Shown here piece by piece: positions 24,012-32,434 of a DNA stretch of 64,000 bases. The notes under the pieces were generated by a model. It had not been told where the DNA came from. It saw only the letters and a list, made by a program, of their open reading frames with translations, and made no database searches. The translations under genes and the position numbers were made by a program. The stretch is from Aliidongia dinghuensis (GTDB lineage: Bacteria; Pseudomonadota; Alphaproteobacteria; ATCC43930; CGMCC-115725): positions 1 through 64,000 of the forward strand of contig NZ_BMJQ01000016.1 in assembly GCF_014643535.1 (NCBI RefSeq), in the 5' to 3' direction. Position 1 is the first letter of the stretch. Every line of letters begins with the position of its first letter.

Positions 24012-25433
24012 ATGCGCCTTCTCATCGTCGGACCGCTCTCGGGCTACATCAGCGCCGCCGGCAAGATCGCGCTCGCGCGCGGCGCCAAGGTCGCGCAGAT
24101 CGACGACATCGACCGGGCCATGGCAGCCCTCCGGGCCGGCCAGGGCGCCGATCTCGTGATGATCGACGTCAAGCTCGACGTCGGCCGCATGGTCCAGGCC
24201 TTGAAGGCCGAGCGGATCCACATCCATGTCGTCGCCTGCGGCGTCGGCACGGACGCGGAATCAGCGGTGCGCGCCATCAAGGCCGGCGCCAAGGAATATA
24301 TCCCGCTGCCGCCCGACGCCCAGCTGATCGCCTCGGTCCTGGAGGCGGTCGCGGCCGAGAGCCATCAACTCGTGTTCCGCGACCCGGTCATGGCGCAGGT
24401 GCTGCGCCTGGCCGACCAGATCGCGCCGTCCGACGCCTCGGTGCTGATCACCGGCGAGAGCGGCACGGGCAAGGAGATCATGGCGCGCCACCTGCACAGG
24501 AAGAGCCGGCGCGCCGAGAAGCCGTTCATCTCGATCAATTGCGCCGCCATCCCCGAACAGCTGCTGGAATCCGAGCTGTTCGGCCATGAGAAAGGCGCCT
24601 TCACCGGCGCCGTGGCCCGGCGCCTCGGCAAATTCGAGGAAGCCCATGGCGGGACCCTGCTGCTCGACGAGGTGACCGAGATGCATCCGCGCCTGCAGGC
24701 GAAGCTGCTGCGGGCGATCCAGGAGCGCGAGATCGACCGGGTCGGCGGCAGCCAGCCGGTCAAGGTCGACATCCGCGTCATTGCGACCTCGAACCGAGAC
24801 ATGGAGGAGGCGGTGCGCCAAGGCCAGTTCCGTGACGATCTTTATTTCCGCCTCAATGTCGTGACGCTGCGCCTGCCGGCGCTCCGCGAGCGGCCAGCCG
24901 ACGTGGCGGCGCTGGCCGAGCATTTCGCCAAGAAATATGCGGCCCTGAACGGCTTCGACTATAGGGGCTTGAGCGACGCCGCGCGCGCGATGCTGGTGCG
25001 CCACCACTGGCGCGGCAATGTGCGCGAGCTCGAGAACACGATCCATCGCGCGGTCCTGCTGTCGAACGGCAACGAGATCGATGTGGACGCGATCATGCTG
25101 ACCGGCCAGCGCCTGACGCCGGAGCCCGCAGCGGCACAGGCATCCGGCATCGTCGTGGCCCCGGCCCACCAGCCGCGGCCGGCCGGGGCCGGGGCGAGCG
25201 CCGTTTCGCCCGCGGCGAACGGTGGCGTACCGATCGGCACGCTCGTCGGCCGCACGGTGGCCGACGTCGAGCGCGACCTCATCATCGAGACGCTGCAGCA
25301 TTGTCTCGGCAACCGCACCCATGCCGCCGGCATCCTTGGCATCTCGATCCGCACGCTCCGCAACAAGCTGCAGCAGTACAAGCAGGAAGGCCTGTCGGTG
25401 CCGCTGCCCGGCGACGTCGAGGCGCGCGTCTGA
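24012..25433 (+). CDS. flbD: FlbD-type sigma-54 activator with degenerate receiver
   Basis: A 473-residue enhancer-binding protein. The N-terminal receiver-like domain (1-118) has lost key residues: the usual acidic pair is Gly7-Pro8 and the conserved Lys is Leu99, although Asp52 stands near the phosphorylation site. The AAA+ domain is intact, with Walker A GESGTGKE (148-155), the sigma-54 loop GAFTGA (195-200) and Walker B LLLDE (216-220). A Fis-type helix-turn-helix lies at about 430-457. In Caulobacter FlbD drives late flagellar genes under FliX control. It is the natural activator of the -24/-12 promoters at 7049, 14128 and perhaps 16258. Confidence 0.93.
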   Translation: MRLLIVGPLSGYISAAGKIALARGAKVAQIDDIDRAMAALRAGQGADLVMIDVKLDVGRMVQALKAERIHIHVVACGVGTDAESAVRAIKAGAKEYIPLPPDAQLIASVLEAVAAESHQLVFRDPVMAQVLRLADQIAPSDASVLITGESGTGKEIMARHLHRKSRRAEKPFISINCAAIPEQLLESELFGHEKGAFTGAVARRLGKFEEAHGGTLLLDEVTEMHPRLQAKLLRAIQEREIDRVGGSQPVKVDIRVIATSNRDMEEAVRQGQFRDDLYFRLNVVTLRLPALRERPADVAALAEHFAKKYAALNGFDYRGLSDAARAMLVRHHWRGNVRELENTIHRAVLLSNGNEIDVDAIMLTGQRLTPEPAAAQASGIVVAPAHQPRPAGAGASAVSPAANGGVPIGTLVGRTVADVERDLIIETLQHCLGNRTHAAGILGISIRTLRNKLQQYKQEGLSVPLPGDVEARV

Positions 25434-25473
25434 GGTCCCCGACGGCAACTCCATGAGACAGATCCGCTAGACC

Positions 25474-27642
25474 ATGGCCGAGACCACGACCTCCCAGGCG
25501 ATCCAGACCGCGCCGGCCACCGGCGGCGGGCCTGCGGGCCTGGGCGCCTTCGCGGCCGCCGGCGGGTTCCAGGGCTTCGCCGGCCGGCTCTCGACCTCGC
25601 TCCTGCGCGGCGAGATCGCGCTGGCGCTGGGCGTCGTCGGCGTGCTGGCGGTGCTCATCCTGCCGATGCCGAGCTTCCTGCTCGACCTGTCGCTGGCGCT
25701 GTCGATGACGCTGTCGGTCCTGGTATTGATGGTCGTACTGTTCATCCAGAAGCCGCTGGAGTTCTCGACCTTCCCGACCGTGCTGCTGATGACGACCATG
25801 CTGCGCCTGGCGCTCAACATGGCGTCGACCCGGCTCATCCTCGGCCACGGTCACGAGGGCACGGCAGCGGCCGGCAAGGTCATCCAGGCCTTCGGCAACT
25901 TCGTCATGAGCGGCAACTTCGTCATCGGCGTGATCGTGTTCGGGATCCTCGTGACGGTGAATTTCGTCGTCATCACCAAGGGCTCGGGCCGCATCGCCGA
26001 AGTGGCGGCGCGCTTCACCCTCGACAGCATGCCCGGCAAGCAGCTCGCGATCGACGCCGACCTGGGTGCCGGCCTCATCGACGAGGCCACGGCGAAGAAG
26101 CGGCGCGCCGACCTCGAAGGCGAGAGCAATTTCTTCGGCGCCATGGACGGCGCCTCCAAGTTCGTGCGCGGCGACGCGGTCGCGGGCCTGATCATCACCG
26201 GCATCAACATCGCGGCCGGCCTGGTGATCGGCATCGCGCAGCGCAACCTGCCCTTCATGCAGGCGCTCAATACCTACACAGTGCTGACCGTCGGTGACGG
26301 CTTGGTCTCGCAGATCCCGGCGCTGATCGTGTCGACCGCCGCCGGCATGATGGTGTCCAAGGGCAACATCCAGGGCTCGGCCGACCAGGCGCTGTTCGGC
26401 CAGTTGTCGGCCTACCCCGTCGCCCTCGGCATGGTGTCGTTCCTGACCGGCGTGCTCGCGATCGTGCCGGGCATCCCGTTCGTGCCGTTCATCGCCTTCT
26501 CTGCACTCTCGGGCTGGGCCGCCTACAAGCTGCCGCGCATGCGCGCCGCCAAGGTCGCCGCCGAGGATGCGATGCTGGATGCGGCCCTGCCGAAGCCGCA
26601 GCCCAAGGAAGAGCCGATCTCGACCGCGCTGCAGATCGACCTGGTGCGGCTCGAGCTGGGTTACGGCCTGCTGCCGCTCATCAACGACGAGCGCTCGTCC
26701 AGGCTGACCGACCAGATCAAGGCGCTCCGGCGCCAACTCGCCTCCGACATGGGCTTCGTCATGCCGTCGGTGCGCATCCAGGACAATCTGCAGCTGGGCG
26801 CCAACACCTACATCATCCGGGTCAAGGAGATCGAGGCGGGGCGCGGCGAGCTCCGGCCGAACATGCTCCTGGTCATGGACCCGCGCGGCGAGCCCATCAC
26901 GCTGCCGGGCGAGAATACGGTCGAGCCGACCTTCGGCCTGCCCGCCATGTGGATCGCCGAGCATCTGCGCGAGGAGGCGACGTTCCGCGGCCTGACCGTG
27001 GTCGATCCGCAGACCGTCATCACGACGCATCTGACGGAGCTCATGAAGGACAACATGCCGGAGCTGCTGTCCTACAGCGAGACGCAGAAGCTGCTGAACG
27101 ACATCGACAAGGACCACCAGAAGCTCCTGGGCGAGCTCATCCCGGCAATGATCTCGACCGGCGGCGTGCAGCGCGTGCTGCAGAACCTGCTGCAGGAGCG
27201 CGTCTCGATTCGCGACCTGCCGACCGTGCTCGAGGGCATCGCGGAGGCCTGCGGCTACACGCGAAATATCACGAACATCACGGAACACGTGCGCGCGCGC
27301 CTCGCCCGGCAGATCAGCGATGCGAATATCGGTGAAGCCGGCTACATTCCCTTGGTAACCTTGTCTCCGCAATGGGAGCAGACTTTCGCCGAGTCGATCG
27401 TGGCCCACGGGGACGACAAGCAACTTTCCATGGCGCCGAGCCGCCTCCAGGAGTTCATCGTCGCCGTCCGCCAGGCATTCGAGCGGTTCAATATGGTGGG
27501 AGAGGCACCGGTTCTGCTAACCAGTCCGGCGATCCGACCCTACGTCCGATCGATCATCGAACGGTTCCGGCCGGCGACGGTCGTGATGTCGCAAAACGAA
27601 GTTCACCCGAAGGCGCGTATCAAAACGCTGGGACATATCTGA
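25474..27642 (+). CDS. flhA: Flagellar export gate protein FlhA
   Basis: A 722-residue export gate subunit. A Gly/Ala-rich leader of ~40 residues precedes the membrane domain with about eight helices and the FHIPEP-type cytoplasmic loop (GSGRIAEVAARFTLDSMPGK, GESNFFGAMDGASKFVRGDA). A linker and the C-terminal nonameric ring domain that receives chaperone-substrate complexes follow. It lies 40 bp after flbD. Length and motifs are standard. Confidence 0.97.
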   Translation: MAETTTSQAIQTAPATGGGPAGLGAFAAAGGFQGFAGRLSTSLLRGEIALALGVVGVLAVLILPMPSFLLDLSLALSMTLSVLVLMVVLFIQKPLEFSTFPTVLLMTTMLRLALNMASTRLILGHGHEGTAAAGKVIQAFGNFVMSGNFVIGVIVFGILVTVNFVVITKGSGRIAEVAARFTLDSMPGKQLAIDADLGAGLIDEATAKKRRADLEGESNFFGAMDGASKFVRGDAVAGLIITGINIAAGLVIGIAQRNLPFMQALNTYTVLTVGDGLVSQIPALIVSTAAGMMVSKGNIQGSADQALFGQLSAYPVALGMVSFLTGVLAIVPGIPFVPFIAFSALSGWAAYKLPRMRAAKVAAEDAMLDAALPKPQPKEEPISTALQIDLVRLELGYGLLPLINDERSSRLTDQIKALRRQLASDMGFVMPSVRIQDNLQLGANTYIIRVKEIEAGRGELRPNMLLVMDPRGEPITLPGENTVEPTFGLPAMWIAEHLREEATFRGLTVVDPQTVITTHLTELMKDNMPELLSYSETQKLLNDIDKDHQKLLGELIPAMISTGGVQRVLQNLLQERVSIRDLPTVLEGIAEACGYTRNITNITEHVRARLARQISDANIGEAGYIPLVTLSPQWEQTFAESIVAHGDDKQLSMAPSRLQEFIVAVRQAFERFNMVGEAPVLLTSPAIRPYVRSIIERFRPATVVMSQNEVHPKARIKTLGHI

Positions 27643-27684
27643 CGATGAGCACCTTCACCCCAAGCCCAGCGCGGGTCGCGGACG

Positions 27685-28686
27685 ATGCGCCTTAGAACCC
27701 TGATAGCACCCTCCATGGCCCAGGCCATGGACATGCTGCGCCGCGAGCTCGGAGAAGACGCGATCATCGTCTCGTCCGAGACGACGGAACATGGCGTCAA
27801 GCTGGTCGCCGCCATCGAGGAGGCCGACGACGAGCTGCCGTCGGTCGGCCAGGTCGCGGTCGACACCTACGGCCACGCGTCCGACGAAGACCCGATCGAC
27901 ATCATCCACGAAGCGCTGATGGCGCACGGGCTGCCGAACCGGCTGCTCGAGCGCCTGATCGACGCGAGCTTCCTGGTCGGTGCCGACGAGCCGCTCGAGG
28001 CATTGGCCGGCGCCCTCGCCGGCACCTTCAACTTCAAGCCGCTGACGCTCGACCGTCGGGTCAACCAGCCGCTGATGCTGGTGGGCGCCCCCGGCGCCGG
28101 CAAGACCGTCGGCGTCGCCAAGCTCGCGTTCCGTGCGGTCATGGCCGGCCGCTCCGTCCGCCTGATCACGACCGACACGATCCGCGCCGGCGGCATCGAG
28201 CAGCTGGACGCCTTCGCGCGGCTCATGAAGCTGCCGCTCCAGACGGCCGAGACCGAGCGGCAGCTGGCGCGCCTGGTCGAGGCGGCCTCGCCCGACGACT
28301 ACATCCTGATCGATACGCCGGGCGTGAACCCCTACGCGCCGCGCGACATGGCCGAGATCCAGGGCCTCGCCAAGGCCGTCGCGGTCGAGCCGCTGCTGGT
28401 CATCGCCGGCGGCGGCGACGTGGTCGACGCCATGGAACAATCCCACGAATTCTCCCGGCTCGGCGTCAGCCGCGTGCTCGTCACCCGGCTCGACATGGTG
28501 CGCCGGCTCGGCAGCATGCTCGCCGCCGCCGACGCCGCCTCCCTCGCCTTCGCCGACTACAGCATGACGCCGTCGGTTGCCGACGGCTTGAACCCGCTCG
28601 ATCCCATGGGTCTCGCCCGTATGTTGATGCCCGAACCCTCCGCCGTTACGCTCACGCAATCCGTTTCGCAAGGTGCCCGCCCATGA
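27685..28686 (+). CDS. flhF: FlhF, SRP-like GTPase for flagellar placement
   Basis: A 333-residue protein. A short B domain (MRLRTLIAPSMAQAMDMLRR) and linker lead to the N and G domains. The P-loop is GAPGAGKT (134-141), followed by LITTDTIRAGGIEQL (G2 region), LIDTPGV (G3) and VTRLD (G4, with Arg for the usual Lys). FlhF marks the pole and recruits FliF. It is shorter than Vibrio FlhF because the linker is reduced. It overlaps flhG by 4 bp. Confidence 0.92.
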   Translation: MRLRTLIAPSMAQAMDMLRRELGEDAIIVSSETTEHGVKLVAAIEEADDELPSVGQVAVDTYGHASDEDPIDIIHEALMAHGLPNRLLERLIDASFLVGADEPLEALAGALAGTFNFKPLTLDRRVNQPLMLVGAPGAGKTVGVAKLAFRAVMAGRSVRLITTDTIRAGGIEQLDAFARLMKLPLQTAETERQLARLVEAASPDDYILIDTPGVNPYAPRDMAEIQGLAKAVAVEPLLVIAGGGDVVDAMEQSHEFSRLGVSRVLVTRLDMVRRLGSMLAAADAASLAFADYSMTPSVADGLNPLDPMGLARMLMPEPSAVTLTQSVSQGARP

Positions 28687-29477
28687 TCGTCCCGCTCGAC
28701 CTCCGGCAGACGGCGCCGAACTCCGCGACCCAGCGCACCAACTTGCTCGCCGTGGCGTCGGGCAAGGGCGGTGTCGGCAAGACCTGGTTCTCGATCACGC
28801 TGTCGCATGCGCTGGCGCTTGCCGGCCGCAAGGCGCTGCTGTTCGACGGTGACCTGGGCCTCGCCAACGTCGACGTGCAGCTGGGCATGATGCCCCATCG
28901 CGATCTCGGCACCGTGCTCGCCGGGCAGACGACGCTTGCCGAGGCGGCGACGCGCTACCCGGCCGGCGGCTTCGACATCATCGCCGGCCGCTCGGGCACC
29001 GGTTCGCTCGCGCAGATCCCGCCGAGCAAGCTTGCGACGCTGCGCAACGACCTGGCGCTGATCTCGAACACCTACGACGTCGTCATCATGGACATGGGCG
29101 CCGGCATCGAGCGCACCGTGCGCTCGTTCGCGACCCAGGCGCGCGCCTGCATCGTGGTGACGACCGACGAGCCGACGGCAATCACCGACGCCTACGCCTT
29201 CATCAAGGTGACGGCCATGGAGCGGCCGAGCGCCGACCTGCGCATCGTCGTCAACATGGCCTCCTCGATCCGCGAGGGCGAGCGGACCTACGGCATCCTG
29301 CTCAAGGCCTGCCGCGAGTTCCTCAAGATCGAGCCGGAACTGGGTGGCATCATCCGGCGCGACCAGCATGTGCGCGAGTCGATCCGCAAGCAGACCTCGC
29401 TCTTGACGCGCTATCCCAACACCGAGGCGGCGCAGGACATCCAGGCGGTCGCCCATCGCCTGATCCAGACCTTCTGA
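28683..29477 (+). CDS. flhG: FlhG/FleN, MinD-like ATPase limiting flagellar number
   Basis: A 264-residue ParA/MinD-family ATPase. The deviant Walker A is GKGGVGKT (27-34), followed by FDGDLGLANVDVQLG, switch region VIMDMGAG and a PSADLRIVVNMA segment. FlhG stimulates FlhF GTPase and, in polar flagellates, restrains the master regulator to keep flagella few. It is translationally coupled to flhF (ATGA). The pair predicts polar or number-controlled flagellation. Confidence 0.93.
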   Translation: MIVPLDLRQTAPNSATQRTNLLAVASGKGGVGKTWFSITLSHALALAGRKALLFDGDLGLANVDVQLGMMPHRDLGTVLAGQTTLAEAATRYPAGGFDIIAGRSGTGSLAQIPPSKLATLRNDLALISNTYDVVIMDMGAGIERTVRSFATQARACIVVTTDEPTAITDAYAFIKVTAMERPSADLRIVVNMASSIREGERTYGILLKACREFLKIEPELGGIIRRDQHVRESIRKQTSLLTRYPNTEAAQDIQAVAHRLIQTF

Positions 29478-29502
29478 GACCGGGCGACACGGGGCGGGCC
29501 TG

Positions 29503-31293
29503 ATGAGTGTCACCAGCGCCCCGCCGACCACATCCGTCGCCCAGGCTACGGCCGGCACGGCGACCGGTCCGGCGCAGCTTGTCGTCGTCCAGGTCCTCGG
29601 ATCCTACGGCGGCGATTCCGTCCGCAACGGTCTCGTCCAGACGCTGCAGGAGGCCGCGGGCACCGGCAGCGTCATCACCGGCACGGTCACGGACGTCCGC
29701 GCCGACGGCACCTTCTCGCTGCAGACCAAGGCCGGCCCGGAGCTGCTGCTGCATCATCCGCCGGAACTGCCGCTCACGGTCGGCGCCAATGTGGCGCTGC
29801 GCATCGTGTCGGTGGCACCGACGCCGCAAGTCGCGATCCTGACCGTCGATGGCAAGCTGGTCAGCAGCCAGCTGACCGGACCCGTCAATCCGCCCCAGAC
29901 CAGTCCGCCGCAGACCAGTCCGCTGCAGGCCGGGGCACCCACGCCGACCGCCGCCCCGCCGGCGAGCGGCCCCATCCTGCCACCGGCGACGCTGGCGTCG
30001 ACCCTGTTCGCGGCTCTCAGCTTCGAGGACGAGGTCGCGATCGAGCAGGCGCTTTCGGGCAACGCCGGGGCGAACAGCGGTGGGGTGAGCGGCGGTCTCG
30101 CTCCGCTCTCGACCCAAGCGGTCGGCACGCCCATTACAGCAGATGCGGAGAGCGTGATCGCAACCCTCGTCCGCCCGGCCCCGGCCCGGCCCGGCAGCGC
30201 GCCTATTGCAGCCGGCACGCGCTATCTCGCCACCATCGCGATCGGCGAGACCGACACGCCGACGGCGCCGCCAGCGGTCCGCACGCAGCCCTCTGTCGCG
30301 TCGTCGCTGTTCGATAGCCCGACGGACCCGCCGACAGCCGAGCCGTCAGGCGACGAAAATACGCCCCTGCCGAGCCAGCCGGCAGCACCGCAAACGACAC
30401 CCGCGCAGGCGCCGCGGCCGCTCGATCTCACCGACTTCACGGCGCTTACGACCACGCTCGCCGGCCGCGTGCTCGCAAGCTCGACCGCGAGCGAGACGCT
30501 GGTCGACACGGCGCTCGGCACCCTGTTGATCCCCGTGCAAGACACCCCGCCGCCGACCGGCGCCGCTGCCCAGCTCAAGATCACGGCCGTGGCTCCGCCC
30601 GTGACCACGGATAAGCCGGAAAGCGCCAAGGCGCCGGCGATCGAGGCGGCCGAGCCGCAGCCGGTGCTGCAGGCGGCGGCCGAGGCGCTGGCGACGCTCG
30701 CCCCGGCGCTGGCCCAGCAGGTGCAGGCACAGCTCTCGCTGCCGCCGAGCGATCAGCTGACGGCCCTGATCCTCAATTTCCTCGGCGGGCTCAAGACGCC
30801 CGCGCCGGCGCCGCGCTGGCCGGAACCCACGATCCGCAAGGCGCTGGTCGACGCCGGCCGCACCGACCTCGCGACGAAGCTCGACCTCGAGGCGAGCCGG
30901 ATCGGCCAGGTCCAGCCGGCCCCACCCGGCGAGTGGTCGGTCACGGTGCTGCCGTTCCTCGGCAGCGCCACGTCGAAGCCGATGCGGCTCTATCGCCGGA
31001 CGCCCGATGCCGAGGAACGAGAGAGGGGCGGCGGCGACCGCTTCGTCATCGAGCTGCAGCTGGTCCGGCTCGGCGCCCTGCAGTTCGACGGGCTCGTGCG
31101 CGAGCGTCGCTTCGACCTGGTCCTGCGGAGCGAACGACCGCTCGACGACGGGCTCAAGGCCTTGGCCGAGCGGACCTTCCGGGATTCGCTGCTGATCAGC
31201 GGCTGGAGCGGCGAGCTCAGCTATGCCCGCACCGGCCCGGTGCCGCTCGTGTCGCTGAAGCCGGAGGGCGGCGGCGTGGGCCTCAGCGCCTGA
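29503..31293 (+). CDS. Second FliK-like protein, last gene of flagellar operon
   Basis: A 596-residue protein. An N-terminal folded segment (about 25-120: GSVITGTVTDVRADGTFSLQ, LPLTVGANVALRIV) and a second, similar OB-like segment (about 310-365) are separated by Pro/Thr/Ala-rich linkers. The C-terminal ~110 residues (FVIELQLVRLGALQFDGLVR, then FDLVLRSERPLDDG) resemble the Flg_hook domain of FliK. A true fliK lies at 16306, so this may be a paralogue with a different ruler or export role. It is 25 bp after flhG. Function is inferred from domain likeness and context. Confidence 0.65.
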   Translation: MSVTSAPPTTSVAQATAGTATGPAQLVVVQVLGSYGGDSVRNGLVQTLQEAAGTGSVITGTVTDVRADGTFSLQTKAGPELLLHHPPELPLTVGANVALRIVSVAPTPQVAILTVDGKLVSSQLTGPVNPPQTSPPQTSPLQAGAPTPTAAPPASGPILPPATLASTLFAALSFEDEVAIEQALSGNAGANSGGVSGGLAPLSTQAVGTPITADAESVIATLVRPAPARPGSAPIAAGTRYLATIAIGETDTPTAPPAVRTQPSVASSLFDSPTDPPTAEPSGDENTPLPSQPAAPQTTPAQAPRPLDLTDFTALTTTLAGRVLASSTASETLVDTALGTLLIPVQDTPPPTGAAAQLKITAVAPPVTTDKPESAKAPAIEAAEPQPVLQAAAEALATLAPALAQQVQAQLSLPPSDQLTALILNFLGGLKTPAPAPRWPEPTIRKALVDAGRTDLATKLDLEASRIGQVQPAPPGEWSVTVLPFLGSATSKPMRLYRRTPDAEERERGGGDRFVIELQLVRLGALQFDGLVRERRFDLVLRSERPLDDGLKALAERTFRDSLLISGWSGELSYARTGPVPLVSLKPEGGGVGLSA

Positions 31294-31320
31294 CTAGCTC
31301 CGGCGGACCGCCGGTCGATC

Positions 31321-31353
31321 AATCGTCACGAGCTTGGGGCTAAAATCGTCACG
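31321..31353. repeat. Direct repeat upstream of LysR gene
   Basis: AATCGTCACG occurs at 31321-31330 and again at 31344-31353, 23 bp apart (about two helical turns), 25 bp before the LysR start. It follows an inverted repeat CCGGCGG-A-CCGCCGG at about 31300. It may be an operator for the adjacent regulator or remnant sequence. Confidence 0.35.
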
Positions 31354-31377
31354 TTCTCGCATGGGAGCGGACTTGCC

Positions 31378-32283
31378 ATGAAGCGTCGTTCTCCGCCCTG
31401 GGGCGCCATCGAAGCCTTCATCACTGCGGCCCGGACCAATAGCTTCAAGGAGGCGGCAGACCAGCTGGGCCTGAGCCCACCCGCCTTTTCCCGCCGAATC
31501 CAGGCGCTGGAGAACCATATCGGGGTGAAGCTGTTCGACCGGGCGGCGCCCCTGCCTGTTCTGACGGTCTCGGGCGCCCGCTATCTCGAGCGGCTGCAGC
31601 CCGGCTACGACGCGATGCGCGCGGCCACCGACTGGATGATGCCGGACGCCGACCGCCGGCCGATCCGGATCGGCGTCTCGCAGTCCCTGGCAGTGAGCTG
31701 GCTCGTGCCGCGCCTGCCGCGCTTCTACGCGCGAGCCGACGGCATTCAGCTCGTGCTGCAATCGACAAATCACGGTGCCGATCTGCTCGGCGGCGGCGCG
31801 GATGTCACCATCCTCTATGGGACGGGCGACTGGGATCATCTGGTTTCGCAGAAGCTGTTCGGGCTCGAGGCCTTCGTCGTCTCGGCCCCGCGGCTCGCCG
31901 ACGGGCGCCCGGTGCCGCGCTCAGTCGCGGATCTGGCGGGCCATCGGCTGTTCGAGCTCGTTCATCCGGCCAACCAATGGGCCGACTGGCTGGCGCTCGC
32001 TGGCTATCGCAGCCCGATCGAGGCCGAGCGCGCGGCGTTCGACGGCGCGCAGGTCATGTACGAGGCGGCGGCGCGCGGCCTGGGCGTGGCGCTGGGCGTC
32101 CGGCCGCTGGTCGATCCGTTCCTGGCGGACGGGCGCCTTGAAATCGCGTTCGATCTGAGCCTGCCCTTGGCCGGATCCTATTATGTCGTGGCCCAGCCGG
32201 AAGTGCGTCGGCAGCGCGCCGTGCAGACGCTCTGGCGCTGGCTCGTCGCCGAGGCGGCAGCACCAACGGCCGTCGCCGCCTGA
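31378..32283 (+). CDS. LysR family transcriptional regulator (GcvA-like)
   Basis: A 301-residue LysR regulator. The winged helix-turn-helix (about 8-65) reads FITAARTNSFKEAADQLGLS and FSRRIQALENHIGVKLFDR, and the effector domain (about 90-290) has IRIGVSQSLAVSWLVPRLPRF. The GcvA-like subgroup is suggested by the LVPRLP segment. It is transcribed in the same direction as the TonB operon, and a perfect inverted repeat stands between them at 32312. It probably controls that operon; the effector is unknown. Confidence 0.9.
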   Translation: MKRRSPPWGAIEAFITAARTNSFKEAADQLGLSPPAFSRRIQALENHIGVKLFDRAAPLPVLTVSGARYLERLQPGYDAMRAATDWMMPDADRRPIRIGVSQSLAVSWLVPRLPRFYARADGIQLVLQSTNHGADLLGGGADVTILYGTGDWDHLVSQKLFGLEAFVVSAPRLADGRPVPRSVADLAGHRLFELVHPANQWADWLALAGYRSPIEAERAAFDGAQVMYEAAARGLGVALGVRPLVDPFLADGRLEIAFDLSLPLAGSYYVVAQPEVRRQRAVQTLWRWLVAEAAAPTAVAA

Positions 32284-32311
32284 CCATCCCGCCCAGCCGC
32301 CCCGCCCAACC

Positions 32312-32330
32312 AATTGCACGCCGTGCAATT
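32312..32330. promoter_or_regulatory. Perfect inverted-repeat operator before TonB receptor operon
   Basis: AATTGCACG-C-CGTGCAATT has 9-bp arms with a 1-bp centre and stands out as AT-rich in a GC-rich gap. The inner ATTGC-N7-GCAAT matches the T-N11-A form of LysR sites. It lies 29 bp after the LysR stop and 105 bp before the TonB receptor ATG. Confidence 0.65.
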
Positions 32331-32434
32331 ACCGTTGCCGGCTTTGCGATTGGCCGGTCCCCGACGCTTCGGCACCTTCCGCCCGAACCGGCGACGGCCT
32401 TCCGCCGTCGTCCAGCGGCGGGATGGGGCGAGCA

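Noticed and set aside
25282..27423. 713-aa minus-strand open frame over flhA
   Set aside because: Antisense shadow of flhA with no family motifs and a His/Asp/Arg-rich composition.
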